From Marinitoga aeolica (GTDB taxonomy: Bacteria > Thermotogota > Thermotogae > Petrotogales > Petrotogaceae), in contig NZ_CP069362.1 of the NCBI RefSeq assembly GCF_029910535.1, forward strand, positions 1,364,001 to 1,428,000: DNA of 64,000 nt, given 5' to 3'. Made by a program: the position numbers and the translations under genes. The stretch's first letter is position 1; every line of letters begins with the position of its first letter. Shown piece by piece: positions 25,197 to 34,266 of the stretch. The notes under the pieces are model-generated. The model did no database searches and was not told the origin of the DNA. It saw nothing but the letters and a program-made list of their open reading frames with translations.

Positions 25197-26651
25197 ATGT
25201 ATGATGTTACTATAATTGGTGCAGGAGTTGTAGGATGTGCTATAGCACGTGAGTTATCAAAATACAATTTAAAAATTTTGCAATTGGAAAAAAGTGATGA
25301 TGTAAGTAATGGCGCGTCGAAAGCAAATAGCGGTATTGTTCATGGTGGGTATGCTGCAAAACATGGAACATTAAAAGGTAAACTATGTTTTGAAGGAAAT
25401 AGGTTATATAAAAAATTAAATGAAGAATTAAATTTTGGATATAAAAAAACTGGTGCTTTGGTCATAGGATTTGACGAAAAAGATGAGGAGAATATAAAAA
25501 AATTATATGAAAATGGTATAAAAAACGGTGTTTTTAAAAATGAAATGAGAATAATATATAAAGATGAAATATTAGAGTTAGAACCTAATATAAATAAGGA
25601 TGTAAAAGTTGCATTATTAGCAGAAGATGTAGGTATAACCTCTCCTTATGAAATGACAATTGCTTTGGCAGAAAATGCTGTAAAAAATGGTGTTGAATTA
25701 AAACTTGAAAATGAAGTTTTAGATATTATTGAGAATATTGATTATTATACAGTTATTACAAATAAGGGTGAGTATAAAACAAAATATATAATTAATGCTG
25801 CAGGAGTTTTTAGTGATAAAATTTCCAAGATGGTTGGTATTGATAATTTTTATATAAAACCCAGAAAAGGACAATATATTATTTTTCATAAAGGATATGG
25901 GAAAATAATAAATAGAGTAATTTTTCAAACGCCAACAAAAAAAGGTAAAGGAATCCTGGTTACACCAACTTATCATGGTAATTTAATGATAGGTCCGAAT
26001 GCTGATGAAGTATCAAAAAAAGAAGATTTAAGTACAGATGTTGAAACATTAAAATATATAATATCAACAGCAAGGAAATCTGTTCCGAATATAGATTTAA
26101 GAAAGGTTTTAACCTCTTTTTCAGGCATAAGACCTACTCCATCAACAGGAGACTTTATAATTGAAGAATCAAAAGAAAGATTTATAAATGTTGCAGGAAT
26201 TGAATCGCCGGGATTAACTTCATCTCCAGCTATAGCAAGAATGGTTCTTGGTATATTGAAAAGCTCTGGATTAAAAATGATAAAGAAAACAGATTTTGAT
26301 CCATATAGACCACCAATAATTATAAAAAAGGATTTATCATATAAAGAAGTAAATAAAATGCTGAATATAGATTCCCCAAATCAAATAATTTGTAGATGTG
26401 AAATGGTAAGTAAAAAAGAGATTATAGATGCTTTAAACAGAGGAATACATATAAAATCTATAGATGCTATTAAGAGAAGAACGAGAGCAGGTATGGGTTT
26501 TTGTCAGGGAGAATTTTGTGGGCCTCGTGTAAGAAAGGTTATTGCTGAAACGTTAAATATTCCAGAAGATGAAGTTCCTCAAAGGGGAAAAGGTTCCGGT
26601 ATAATACCCAAAAAAGTTAATTTAAATTATTTCAAAAATTTAGGAATATAA
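25197..26651 (+). CDS. glpA: FAD-dependent glycerol-3-phosphate dehydrogenase-like protein with BFD-type Fe-S domain
   Basis: 484 residues. N-terminal DAO-type FAD domain (YDVTIIGAGVVGCAIARELS, GASKANSGIVHGGY), substrate region to about residue 370, then a C-terminal BFD-like domain with CRCE and CQGEFC supplying four Cys for a 2Fe-2S cluster. The layout matches the GlpA-like anaerobic dehydrogenases of Thermotogota and Firmicutes, which oxidise glycerol-3-phosphate to dihydroxyacetone phosphate. Other members of the family oxidise 2-hydroxyacids, so the substrate is not certain. In many relatives it is followed by a second oxidoreductase and a DUF1667 protein; here a terminator follows and the partners are absent. 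Confidence 0.85.
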   Translation: MYDVTIIGAGVVGCAIARELSKYNLKILQLEKSDDVSNGASKANSGIVHGGYAAKHGTLKGKLCFEGNRLYKKLNEELNFGYKKTGALVIGFDEKDEENIKKLYENGIKNGVFKNEMRIIYKDEILELEPNINKDVKVALLAEDVGITSPYEMTIALAENAVKNGVELKLENEVLDIIENIDYYTVITNKGEYKTKYIINAAGVFSDKISKMVGIDNFYIKPRKGQYIIFHKGYGKIINRVIFQTPTKKGKGILVTPTYHGNLMIGPNADEVSKKEDLSTDVETLKYIISTARKSVPNIDLRKVLTSFSGIRPTPSTGDFIIEESKERFINVAGIESPGLTSSPAIARMVLGILKSSGLKMIKKTDFDPYRPPIIIKKDLSYKEVNKMLNIDSPNQIICRCEMVSKKEIIDALNRGIHIKSIDAIKRRTRAGMGFCQGEFCGPRVRKVIAETLNIPEDEVPQRGKGSGIIPKKVNLNYFKNLGI

Positions 26652-26652
26652 A

Positions 26653-26674
26653 ACCAGCTGTAAATACAGCTGGT
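26653..26674 (+). terminator. Left copy of the duplicated glpA terminator hairpin
   Basis: ACCAGCTGTA and TACAGCTGGT pair over 10 bp around AA, two bases after the glpA stop. Unlike the right copy it is not followed by T residues, because the palindromic element starts directly at 26675. Confidence 0.8.
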
Positions 26675-26913
26675 CAGTTTGTAGACAAAATCAAAATTAA
26701 ATACAAAGTATTTTCAAAAATAATATTCACTCATACGGAAAATTCTAAATCCTCAAAAATATTCATTCCCGGCGGTCGCTCAGACGCACATCCTGATTGG
26801 CTTCGCTTAAAATCACATCCATGTGATTTTATCCGCCTTCATTCATATTTTTTCGGGAATTTTCAAGTATTCGCTCATATTATTTTTTTAGAAAATACTT
26901 TGTCAACAGTCTG
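26675..26913. mobile_element. Palindromic MITE-like element, copy 2, inserted in a terminator
   Basis: 239 bp. Ends are CAGTTTGTAGACAAAAT (26675-26691) and, on the other strand, CAGACTGTTGACAAAGT (26913-26897), 13 of 17 matching. The core stems are ATTCCCG/CGGGAAT (26765-26771 with 26854-26860), GGCGG/CCGCC (26771-26775 with 26833-26837) and an 11-bp stem TAAAATCACAT/ATGTGATTTTA with CC loop (26808-26831). Compared with copy 1 the stems are kept while the bases changed on both sides. The element is flanked on both sides by the same 22-bp terminator hairpin, as if the hairpin was duplicated on insertion. Confidence 0.8.
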
Positions 26914-26940
26914 ACCAGCTGTAAATACAGCTGGTTTTAT
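26914..26940 (+). terminator. Right copy of the duplicated glpA terminator, with T-tract
   Basis: The 22-bp hairpin is identical to the one at 26653-26674 and is followed by TTTATTG. Joined to the glpA stop without the element it would make a normal terminator. Confidence 0.75.
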
Positions 26941-27022
26941 TGTAGTTTGAAAATAGAAACCATCAATGTTTTTTCATTGGATAAATGAATATTATTCTGA
27001 ATGTTTTTTCTTTATCTAAAAG

Positions 27023-27060
27023 CTAAAGCTCTGACTAAATTAGTCAGAGCTTTAGTTTTT
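27023..27060. terminator. Terminator downstream of the GH57 gene, probably bidirectional
   Basis: CTAAAGCTCTGACTAA (27023-27038) and its complement (27040-27055) form a 16-bp near-perfect palindrome followed by TTTTT on the plus strand and CTTTTAG on the minus strand. The stretch 26941-27022 has nothing else except two copies of AATGTTTTTTC. Confidence 0.8.
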
Positions 27061-27061
27061 A

Positions 27062-30000
27062 TTAAAAGTCTATTTCTACTGGAACTAATGTTGCGTATTT
27101 TTCTTGTGATGCATCATAACTTGATAATACTTTATGCTGATCATATCCTTCTGGAACTATAATATCAAGAACATATGGCCCGTAATCTCCTGCATCTGCC
27201 GGATATCCGCCTAATGTCCATTGTGTGTTTTCTGGTGTAACTGCTCTATAATGATCTGCTCCATATCCATCTTGAGATCCAACCATGAAATATGCATAAA
27301 TTTTGTTGCTTTTAATATCTAAGAATTTTTTCATTACAATAACAGTTATAATCTTTTCTCCTGGATCAGCTTCTACTTGAACACCTTCGGGTAGTTCTTG
27401 TTCATCAGAAGTGGCTAATAACTGACCGTAACTTGGCCATCCAGCAACCTTAATAAAGTAGTCCCAAGGATGTTTTGGATCAAATTGAACTCTAGCGCCA
27501 TCTTTATAAGTTTTAGTTAACCCGCCATCTTTTGTATCTAAATAAATATTAATTAATTGATGTGAGAATCCTTTAGGAGCACCCCATGGATTTGTCATTT
27601 CTCCAAACTTAAATTTAAATACTATGGAGTCATCATTATCATATACTTTAGCCCATTCTATATCCCATAAACCTTTATAAGGCTTAAATGCTCCATCTTT
27701 AGGATAAGTATATCCTCCAGGTCCATCTTCATCACCAATTGGATCTTCGAATGTTTTTATTAATCTTCCACCAATTTCTTTTGGTATCATAACATGTACT
27801 GGTCCAGTATTTGGAGCGAAGTCAACATCTCCGGAATTTCCTTTTTCAGTATATGCCATAACAACAGCTAAATTGAGTTCATCACCACTTTTAATGCTGA
27901 TTAAATCAAAAGGAATTTTGAATTCAACAATATTTCCTTTTGCTGCAATATATCCTGGAGTTTTCCCTGCAATCATCCACCTTTCTGTTCCACTGGCATT
28001 GTAGTAATATAAATCTTTAGAATTAGGATATTTTTGAAGATTGAAACTAAATCTTTTTGCTAGAGCAAAACCAAGATCTGTAATATTTTCTCCTGTTTTT
28101 GAGTATGCAGTTCTTGTATTTAGTTTTTTGGCATTTGGCATATCTGTATAGATTTCTAATTTATAAGGCTTTCCTGATAATTCATCAATAGATTTTTTAA
28201 GTTCTACAGCAACATAAATATTAGAGTTATCTCTTCCCACATAGAAACCAGAAATCAAGTCTCCTTCTTTATACATAACACCTGAATCATCATCGGCAAA
28301 ATAGGCACTTTTTGCCATTTCTTTGTCATCAACAACACCATCTAATGTTATTTCAACTTTTCCAATATTTCCTTTTGAAGCTGAAGAAGGTTTTTTATTT
28401 GCTATAAATAAATACCCAGGAATTTTATTTTCAGGAACTTTAGCTATTCTATATAATTGAATTAAAAGCTTTTTAAATTGCATATCGAATAATACTTCAT
28501 TTGGTCCCGCATCTTGATCTGATCCATACCACCAGAACCAATCACTACCTTCGGCGGCATATAAAACATCTAAAGCTTTTTTAAATTCTTCATCTGTTAA
28601 TTTATTTTTGTTTTCCATTAAAATCTTTCTTGCTTCAGATAGTCTTTCCCAGGCTTCATTTTCTTCTTTTTCTCCATACCATGTGTCTAAACTTCCGCCA
28701 ACCCATGAACCTTTAGGTAATTGATTCAATTCTCCCTTAACTTCATAACTTTCTATATATTCTTTTGGAGTAACTAATTCAACATATGGATCATTTGAAA
28801 GAGCTTGATAGAATAGTTTTCTAAAATCATTACCATTATTTGGATAATGTTCCCATGCATTTTCTCCATCTAAAGCTACTGTAACGACCATATCTCCTTC
28901 ATCATTTAACTTTTGTATATTATGTAATGCAGTAAGAAAATCTTTTACAGCATTTTCTTTTGTCATAATAGAATATTTAAATCCAATTCTATCAGAAAGA
29001 TCAGTATCTCTGAAAAATACAATAACACTTTTTCCATTTACTGTGACTTTATATGGTTTATATAATTTATGTGGATCTCCTGTGTTAACTCCCGCTTTTT
29101 GTAAAATTTGTTTATCTGTAATTATCCATTTTATACCATTATCTGCAAACATAGGAACTAAAGGAGTACTTACAGCTTGTTCAGATGGCCACATTCCTAC
29201 AGGTTTTTTACCAAATATTGATGTAAAATATTCTAATCCTCTTGTGATTTGTGCTTTTGCATCTTCTGGCCAACCCATATCTACTAATAATGGCAATATT
29301 GGATGATAATAAGGAGTTGTTGTTAATTCAACTTTTCCTTCATCCCATAATTTTTTATATTTATCTACAATTTCTGACATTAGTTTATATTGCACAGAAA
29401 TAACATATTTTAAATCTTCTTTTGTAAAATCTTTACCTTTTTCAGCTAAAGCTTTTAATTTTTTATCACTATTTATATAGTCAGCATTAATCCAATAAAG
29501 ATTCCATGAAACTTTTAAATCTAACCAATCTTGATCAGTAAATTTTTCATTTTTATCTCTTTTTTCCCTTAATTCTGCATATCTTGGGTGAGAATCAACA
29601 AATTGTGGATTTATATCAAAAAAATGCCATTTAACAAATTCTTTTTCTTCATCGGTTAATTTATCTTTTAAGGATAATTCTAAATATTTATCTTTTGCTC
29701 CGTTGTTTACATAGTCCATTAGTTGAATTAATAATACTGGAGTTATATTGAATGTAACACTTCCAGAGGTTAAGTATTTATCAACTAAATCAGCCATATA
29801 TGGATAATCATTTATAGCATGAGCTCTAACCCAAGGCATTTCTGCATTTAGATTACCAGGTATTTTATAAGAAGGTTGATGATGATGCCAAACAATAGCC
29901 ACTTTCAAAGGTTCTTTGTTGTCATCGCCTTTAGGAATTTTTGATAAAAAATTTTCTACAGCATTTTCTGTAATATTTTTAACTTCTGGAGCAGGTGCTG

Positions 30001-30835
30001 AATTTTCTGCTGAGGATTGAGGTGGAATATCTCTCCATGAAGCTACGGTATCTTCTTGGGTTTGTTCAGTATCTTCAACTATTACTACTCTGTTAGAGAT
30101 TTCTTCACCATTTTCGTCTTTTTCTACAGTATCCCAATTTCCTCTTGTATATTTATATTCTAATCTTTTTCCAACTTCAGTTTCTAATTTATAAGTAGCT
30201 TTATTTCCGTTTCTTTCCATGACGAGTTGTCCGGGGTCCCAATTGTTGAAATTACCAACTATAAAGATATTATCGGATTGTGGTGTATTTGAAGGTAACG
30301 TTACTACAAAAGTGACTATAGCTTTTTCACCAGGTTGAGCTTTTGTTTTTATTTCTGCTGGAATATCAGCCCAACTTGCTACAACATCTTCAATAGTTTT
30401 GTTTTCATCAGCTAAGGCCTTCCTATTAGCAATTTCCCCACCATTTTCGTCTTTTTCTACAGTACCCCAATCGCCTCTTGTATATTTATATTCTATTTCG
30501 GTTCCTTTTTCTACAGTTAATGTAACAGTTCCAGTATTTCCATCTCTTGATAAAATATAATTTTCATCACCAGGGTTCCAATCATTGAAAGAGCCTACTA
30601 TATAAACATTTTCATCAGTAGGTGTATTTGCTGGTAAAGTTACTTTAAATGTTAATGTGACTAAATTAGAACTACTGTCTGTAGGGACAGGTGTTTCTGA
30701 TGTTTCTGGAGTGACTTCGCTAACAGATGGAGTTTTTTCCATTACTTGCGCTTGTTGAGCACCACAACTAATTAAAAAAATAGATAATAATGTTACAATT
30801 GCTACAACAAAAAACTTAGAAAAACTTTTTCTCAT
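27062..30835 (-). CDS. Secreted lipoprotein GH57 amylase/amylopullulanase with two N-terminal starch-binding modules
   Basis: 1257 residues. Lipoprotein signal with LISC lipobox (Cys24); a Thr/Pro/Ser linker; two CBM20/CBM48-like modules (about 59-158 and 173-270), each with IVGSFNDWNPG or IVGNFNNWDPG and YKYTRG-W-TVEKDENG; a GH57 catalytic domain from WHHHQPSYK (residue 316) to about 800; and a C-terminal glucodextranase-C-like module (PF09985 type, about 1000-1250). The expected GH57 nucleophile is Glu552 in GMWPSEQAV and the acid/base Asp656 in VALDGENAWEHY. It should hydrolyse alpha-1,4 and possibly alpha-1,6 links of starch or pullulan outside the cell. Single-gene unit with its own promoter. 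Its starch modules resemble those in the lipoproteins at 50.5 kb. Confidence 0.92.
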   Translation of the reverse strand: MRKSFSKFFVVAIVTLLSIFLISCGAQQAQVMEKTPSVSEVTPETSETPVPTDSSSNLVTLTFKVTLPANTPTDENVYIVGSFNDWNPGDENYILSRDGNTGTVTLTVEKGTEIEYKYTRGDWGTVEKDENGGEIANRKALADENKTIEDVVASWADIPAEIKTKAQPGEKAIVTFVVTLPSNTPQSDNIFIVGNFNNWDPGQLVMERNGNKATYKLETEVGKRLEYKYTRGNWDTVEKDENGEEISNRVVIVEDTEQTQEDTVASWRDIPPQSSAENSAPAPEVKNITENAVENFLSKIPKGDDNKEPLKVAIVWHHHQPSYKIPGNLNAEMPWVRAHAINDYPYMADLVDKYLTSGSVTFNITPVLLIQLMDYVNNGAKDKYLELSLKDKLTDEEKEFVKWHFFDINPQFVDSHPRYAELREKRDKNEKFTDQDWLDLKVSWNLYWINADYINSDKKLKALAEKGKDFTKEDLKYVISVQYKLMSEIVDKYKKLWDEGKVELTTTPYYHPILPLLVDMGWPEDAKAQITRGLEYFTSIFGKKPVGMWPSEQAVSTPLVPMFADNGIKWIITDKQILQKAGVNTGDPHKLYKPYKVTVNGKSVIVFFRDTDLSDRIGFKYSIMTKENAVKDFLTALHNIQKLNDEGDMVVTVALDGENAWEHYPNNGNDFRKLFYQALSNDPYVELVTPKEYIESYEVKGELNQLPKGSWVGGSLDTWYGEKEENEAWERLSEARKILMENKNKLTDEEFKKALDVLYAAEGSDWFWWYGSDQDAGPNEVLFDMQFKKLLIQLYRIAKVPENKIPGYLFIANKKPSSASKGNIGKVEITLDGVVDDKEMAKSAYFADDDSGVMYKEGDLISGFYVGRDNSNIYVAVELKKSIDELSGKPYKLEIYTDMPNAKKLNTRTAYSKTGENITDLGFALAKRFSFNLQKYPNSKDLYYYNASGTERWMIAGKTPGYIAAKGNIVEFKIPFDLISIKSGDELNLAVVMAYTEKGNSGDVDFAPNTGPVHVMIPKEIGGRLIKTFEDPIGDEDGPGGYTYPKDGAFKPYKGLWDIEWAKVYDNDDSIVFKFKFGEMTNPWGAPKGFSHQLINIYLDTKDGGLTKTYKDGARVQFDPKHPWDYFIKVAGWPSYGQLLATSDEQELPEGVQVEADPGEKIITVIVMKKFLDIKSNKIYAYFMVGSQDGYGADHYRAVTPENTQWTLGGYPADAGDYGPYVLDIIVPEGYDQHKVLSSYDASQEKYATLVPVEIDF

Positions 30836-30905
30836 ACTTTTTGTTACCCCCTTTTAATAGAAATTGATTTTTGTATTTGTAATTATATAATCACATTCAT
30901 TTAAA

Positions 30906-30935
30906 ATTATACACTAATACATACTGAAATTTCAA
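30906..30935 (-). promoter_or_regulatory. Promoter of the GH57 gene
   Basis: Minus strand TTGAAA (30935-30930), 18-base spacer, TATAAT (30911-30906), about 70 bases before the ATG at 30835. Confidence 0.7.
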
Positions 30936-30972
30936 GTTTTTAATAAAAACTATTTTTTAGTATAGTTTATCT

Positions 30973-31000
30973 TTGAAAAATCATTAATGTGTGGTAAAAT
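30973..31000 (+). promoter_or_regulatory. Promoter of panC
   Basis: TTGAAA (30973-30978), 16-base spacer, TAAAAT (30995-31000), about 46 bases ahead of the panC ATG. Confidence 0.6.
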
Positions 31001-31046
31001 TCAGTTAGAATAAGGAATATAATAATGATAGGCAGGAGGGATTTAA

Positions 31047-31889
31047 ATGGAATTAATAACTTCTATATCAAAAATGAAAGATATTAGAAATAAAATTATT
31101 AAAGAGGGAAAAAGCATAGGTTTTGTTCCAACTATGGGATATTTACATAAAGGTCATTTATCTTTAGTTGAACAAGCAAGAAAAGATAATGATATAGTTG
31201 TTGTAAGTATTTTTGTGAATCCAACTCAATTTGGTCCAAATGAAGATTTTGATAGATATCCAAGAGATTTGAATAGAGATATGGAATTATTAAAACCATA
31301 TAATGTCGATTATATTTTTCATCCAGATGTAAATGATATGTATTCAAAAACTCATTCAACATATGTAGAAGAGATCAAATTAACAAAAGTTCTTTGTGGG
31401 AAATCAAGACCAGGACATTTTAAAGGGGTAACAACTATAGTTACAAAATTGTTTAATATAGTAAGACCTACAAGAGCTTATTTTGGTCAAAAAGATGCTC
31501 AGCAATTCAGAGTTCTTAGAAAAATGGTTGATGATTTAAATATGGATGTTGAAATGGTTGAAATGCCGATAGTAAGAGAAGAAGACGGCCTTGCGATGAG
31601 TTCCAGGAATATTTATTTGAAATCTGAGGAACGAAAACAGGCTTTAGCATTAAGTAAATCGTTGAAAAAGGCTAAGGAATTATATGAAAGTGGTGAAAGG
31701 AATGCCAATATTATAAAAGCAGAAATGCGAAAAATATTTGATGAAAATCCTCTGGTTAAAGTGGATTATATAGAAATAGTAGATGAATATAATCTAGAAA
31801 ATGTTAATATAATTAAAAATAAAGTATTAGTAGCAGTTGCTGCTTTTGTAGGTAAGGCACGATTAATAGATAATGTAATTTTAGGATAG
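31047..31889 (+). CDS. panC: Pantoate-beta-alanine ligase (pantothenate synthetase)
   Basis: 280 residues, standard length. Motifs for ATP and substrate binding: [20 protein letters not shown] (HxGH type), [40 protein letters not shown] and MSSRNIYL. It joins pantoate and beta-alanine with ATP to make pantothenate, the CoA precursor. AGGCAGGAGGG precedes the ATG. No other pan genes are adjacent; instead a chemoreceptor gene starts 11 bases later, an unusual pairing. Confidence 0.97.
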   Translation: MELITSISKMKDIRNKIIKEGKSIGFVPTMGYLHKGHLSLVEQARKDNDIVVVSIFVNPTQFGPNEDFDRYPRDLNRDMELLKPYNVDYIFHPDVNDMYSKTHSTYVEEIKLTKVLCGKSRPGHFKGVTTIVTKLFNIVRPTRAYFGQKDAQQFRVLRKMVDDLNMDVEMVEMPIVREEDGLAMSSRNIYLKSEERKQALALSKSLKKAKELYESGERNANIIKAEMRKIFDENPLVKVDYIEIVDEYNLENVNIIKNKVLVAVAAFVGKARLIDNVILG

Positions 31890-31900
31890 GGGAGATATAA

Positions 31901-33784
31901 ATGTCTAAAATATCTATGAAGGGAATGTTGAATTTAGTATCAATTATACTTTTGAGTATATCAATAATTACTACAGTATATTTTTTTCAAAATGAATTTG
32001 GGAAAAATATCTTTGAGCCTATTTCGGAAAGCATAATGAATAATTTAAATGAAAAAGGGAATTATATATCTCTTTATTTTGAAAATGAAATAAGAAAATT
32101 AGAGATAATGCCAAAGAATTTTTCGTATAATTCAACAGAAACTGGGGAAATTTTGCAATATTTAAAAAATCAATTAAAGGAATATCCGGAATTTGAAGAA
32201 TTTTTTATAGCAAATTCTGATGGTGAAAGTATTTCAAGTTCGAATATTTTTACGAATATATCCCGATATAGATATTTTCAAGAAATATTTACAAATAATA
32301 AGAAATGGTCTATTAGTGATATTTTTACTTCTAAAATCTCAGGTGACGCTGCTATAATCATTGCAATTGAACATTATATTAAAGGTAAAAAATATATTTT
32401 TGGAGGAGCTTTGAATTTAAAGAAATTCTTTTTAGATTCCAATGCCTTTAAATTTAAAAAAGAAGGAAACATATTTTTTATAGATAATCTTGGTACTTAT
32501 TTTAGTGTTAATAATGATGGGAGTATTAATTCGGGGACATTTGCAAAGAATTTTAGAGATAATATAATTCGTGATTTAAAAAACTCACATGGATATTTAG
32601 AAACAAATAAAAATAAAAAAGATTATTTATTATTTGTTAGTCCAATTTATTCTATAAATTGGAAAATAGGGTTTTATATTGAAAAAAAATTAATTATGCC
32701 TAATTTTACCAGATATTACCTTATTGGATTTGGATTTTTGGCGTTGCTTGTATTATTTGAGATTCTTTTTAATCATATGATTATAAGAAAAAGGTTTTAT
32801 AGCTCTATTAATATAATGAAAAATGAAATGAAAAAGCTTAATGAGATGAATTTTGATAATATAGAAATAAATATTAAAGAGCCTATGTTTATTGATTTTT
32901 CAGATAATTTACAACTGATGGCAATGAACTTAAAGGAAAATTTTAATTCTTTTTCTAATCAAATCTATAAATTAGAAGGAAATATCAATCAAACTGATTC
33001 TTTAATTAAAGAAGAAATTTCACGTATAAATGAAGAAAATGAAACTATTGAAAAATTGTCCAAGACATTTGAAGCAATTTCTCAATCTGTAAACGATTCT
33101 CAAAATATTTCTGAGAATTTTAAAAACAAACTTTCTTCTTATGATAAAGAGCTTGAAGAATTGCGTCATAATTTATTGAAATCAAAAGCAAAAATTTCAT
33201 ATTTTTCTGAATTAATTTCAAAAATAACGGAAATCTCTGAAAAGGTTAGTGATTTGTCATTTAGGGCGGAAATATTATCATTAAATGCAGCATTAGAAGC
33301 CTCAAAAGAAAAAAGTTCCCTGACTTTTGCAGTAATTGCTGCAGATATGAGGGATATGTCTTATGTTTTGAAAGATTATAATTCCAAAACACATTCACAT
33401 ATATCTCACATAATAGAAAATTTAAATGAATACAAAAATACACTGGATGGATTATTTAAAGCAATAGACACCAATATATATGAAATAAGAAGAGTTTCCT
33501 CTACTTATAAAGATATAGAGAATTTTATTAAAGAATACTCAATATCTTCTGCTCAGCTAAAAAATGCTCTTAATTTGTTAAAGTTAATTACCAATAAAAA
33601 TAAAACAATTATGGAAAATATTGTGGATAATTTTAAAGAAATTGAGAAGAATTATGAAGAGTTAAAGAAGATATTTGTGTCAAAAAAGGTGCCTAAAAAT
33701 TTAGATGAAATATTTAAGAAATTAGAAGAAATAGAGAAAAAAGAGGAATCAGGAAGTGAATTAGATGAAGAAGAATCCGTTTAA
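31901..33784 (+). CDS. Divergent methyl-accepting chemotaxis-type receptor
   Basis: 627 residues. Membrane helix about 12-30, a Cache-like extracytoplasmic sensor (about 35-260), a second helix about 266-290, then a long coiled-coil region. The receptor hairpin tip is recognisable but altered: LSLNAALEASKEKSSLTFAV, against the usual [22 protein letters not shown]. The tip Arg-Ala-Gly-Glu and Gly-Lys-Gly residues used for CheA/CheW contact are lost. The C-terminus is acidic (KKEESGSELDEEESV). It is cotranslated with its own CheW-like protein (20-base overlap), suggesting a dedicated signalling pair outside the main chemotaxis array. Confidence 0.82.
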   Translation: MSKISMKGMLNLVSIILLSISIITTVYFFQNEFGKNIFEPISESIMNNLNEKGNYISLYFENEIRKLEIMPKNFSYNSTETGEILQYLKNQLKEYPEFEEFFIANSDGESISSSNIFTNISRYRYFQEIFTNNKKWSISDIFTSKISGDAAIIIAIEHYIKGKKYIFGGALNLKKFFLDSNAFKFKKEGNIFFIDNLGTYFSVNNDGSINSGTFAKNFRDNIIRDLKNSHGYLETNKNKKDYLLFVSPIYSINWKIGFYIEKKLIMPNFTRYYLIGFGFLALLVLFEILFNHMIIRKRFYSSINIMKNEMKKLNEMNFDNIEINIKEPMFIDFSDNLQLMAMNLKENFNSFSNQIYKLEGNINQTDSLIKEEISRINEENETIEKLSKTFEAISQSVNDSQNISENFKNKLSSYDKELEELRHNLLKSKAKISYFSELISKITEISEKVSDLSFRAEILSLNAALEASKEKSSLTFAVIAADMRDMSYVLKDYNSKTHSHISHIIENLNEYKNTLDGLFKAIDTNIYEIRRVSSTYKDIENFIKEYSISSAQLKNALNLLKLITNKNKTIMENIVDNFKEIEKNYEELKKIFVSKKVPKNLDEIFKKLEEIEKKEESGSELDEEESV

Positions 33785-34238
33785 AGAATTAAAAAAAATA
33801 ATTTTACTTAAGGATAAAATTGATTATTATGTTGTGTTTAAAGTAGAAAATGTATTATATGGGTTAAAGGCAGAGATCATAAAAGAAATTATACCAACTT
33901 TAGAAAAAAAAGAATTACCAAATACTCCAGACTATATTGGAGGAGTAATTAATAAGGATAATCAGCCAATTACTTTAATTGATTTAAAAAAATTATTAAG
34001 TGATGAATATCAGGAATATGACAAAAATATGTATATTATAAATTTTATTTATGATAAAAAGAATTATGGATTTTTTACAAAAGAAATAATAGATATTATT
34101 CCTGTGGATAAGGGGTCTTTAAATAATGTAGGAGAAGAAATGCAGGATTTTTATTTTGTTGATAATATATTTTCTTTTAATGGAGATATAGTTCTTATTA
34201 TTAATGTGGAAAAAATATTAAAAAACAATGAAGAATAA
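33765..34238 (+). CDS. cheW: CheW-like coupling protein
   Basis: 157 residues. YVVFKVENVLYGLKAEIIKE, LPNTPDYIGGVINKDNQPIT and LIDLKKLL match the CheW fold, in which the segment LPNTPxYIxGVxNxRGxxxPVxDL is conserved; the usual Arg-Gly is Lys-Asp here. CheW links receptors to CheA. Its gene overlaps the divergent receptor by 20 bases. The CheA-like protein at 45-46.7 kb or a CheA elsewhere could be the partner. Confidence 0.85.
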   Translation: MKKNPFKELKKIILLKDKIDYYVVFKVENVLYGLKAEIIKEIIPTLEKKELPNTPDYIGGVINKDNQPITLIDLKKLLSDEYQEYDKNMYIINFIYDKKNYGFFTKEIIDIIPVDKGSLNNVGEEMQDFYFVDNIFSFNGDIVLIINVEKILKNNEE

Positions 34239-34266
34239 AAAAGCCGGGTTATAAACCGGCTTTTTT
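34237..34266. terminator. Terminator between cheW and flagellin genes
   Basis: AAAAAAGCCGGGTT pairs with AACCGGCTTTTTT (one bulged G) around ATA; A and T runs on both sides. It also overlaps the flagellin stop codon by two bases. Confidence 0.85.
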
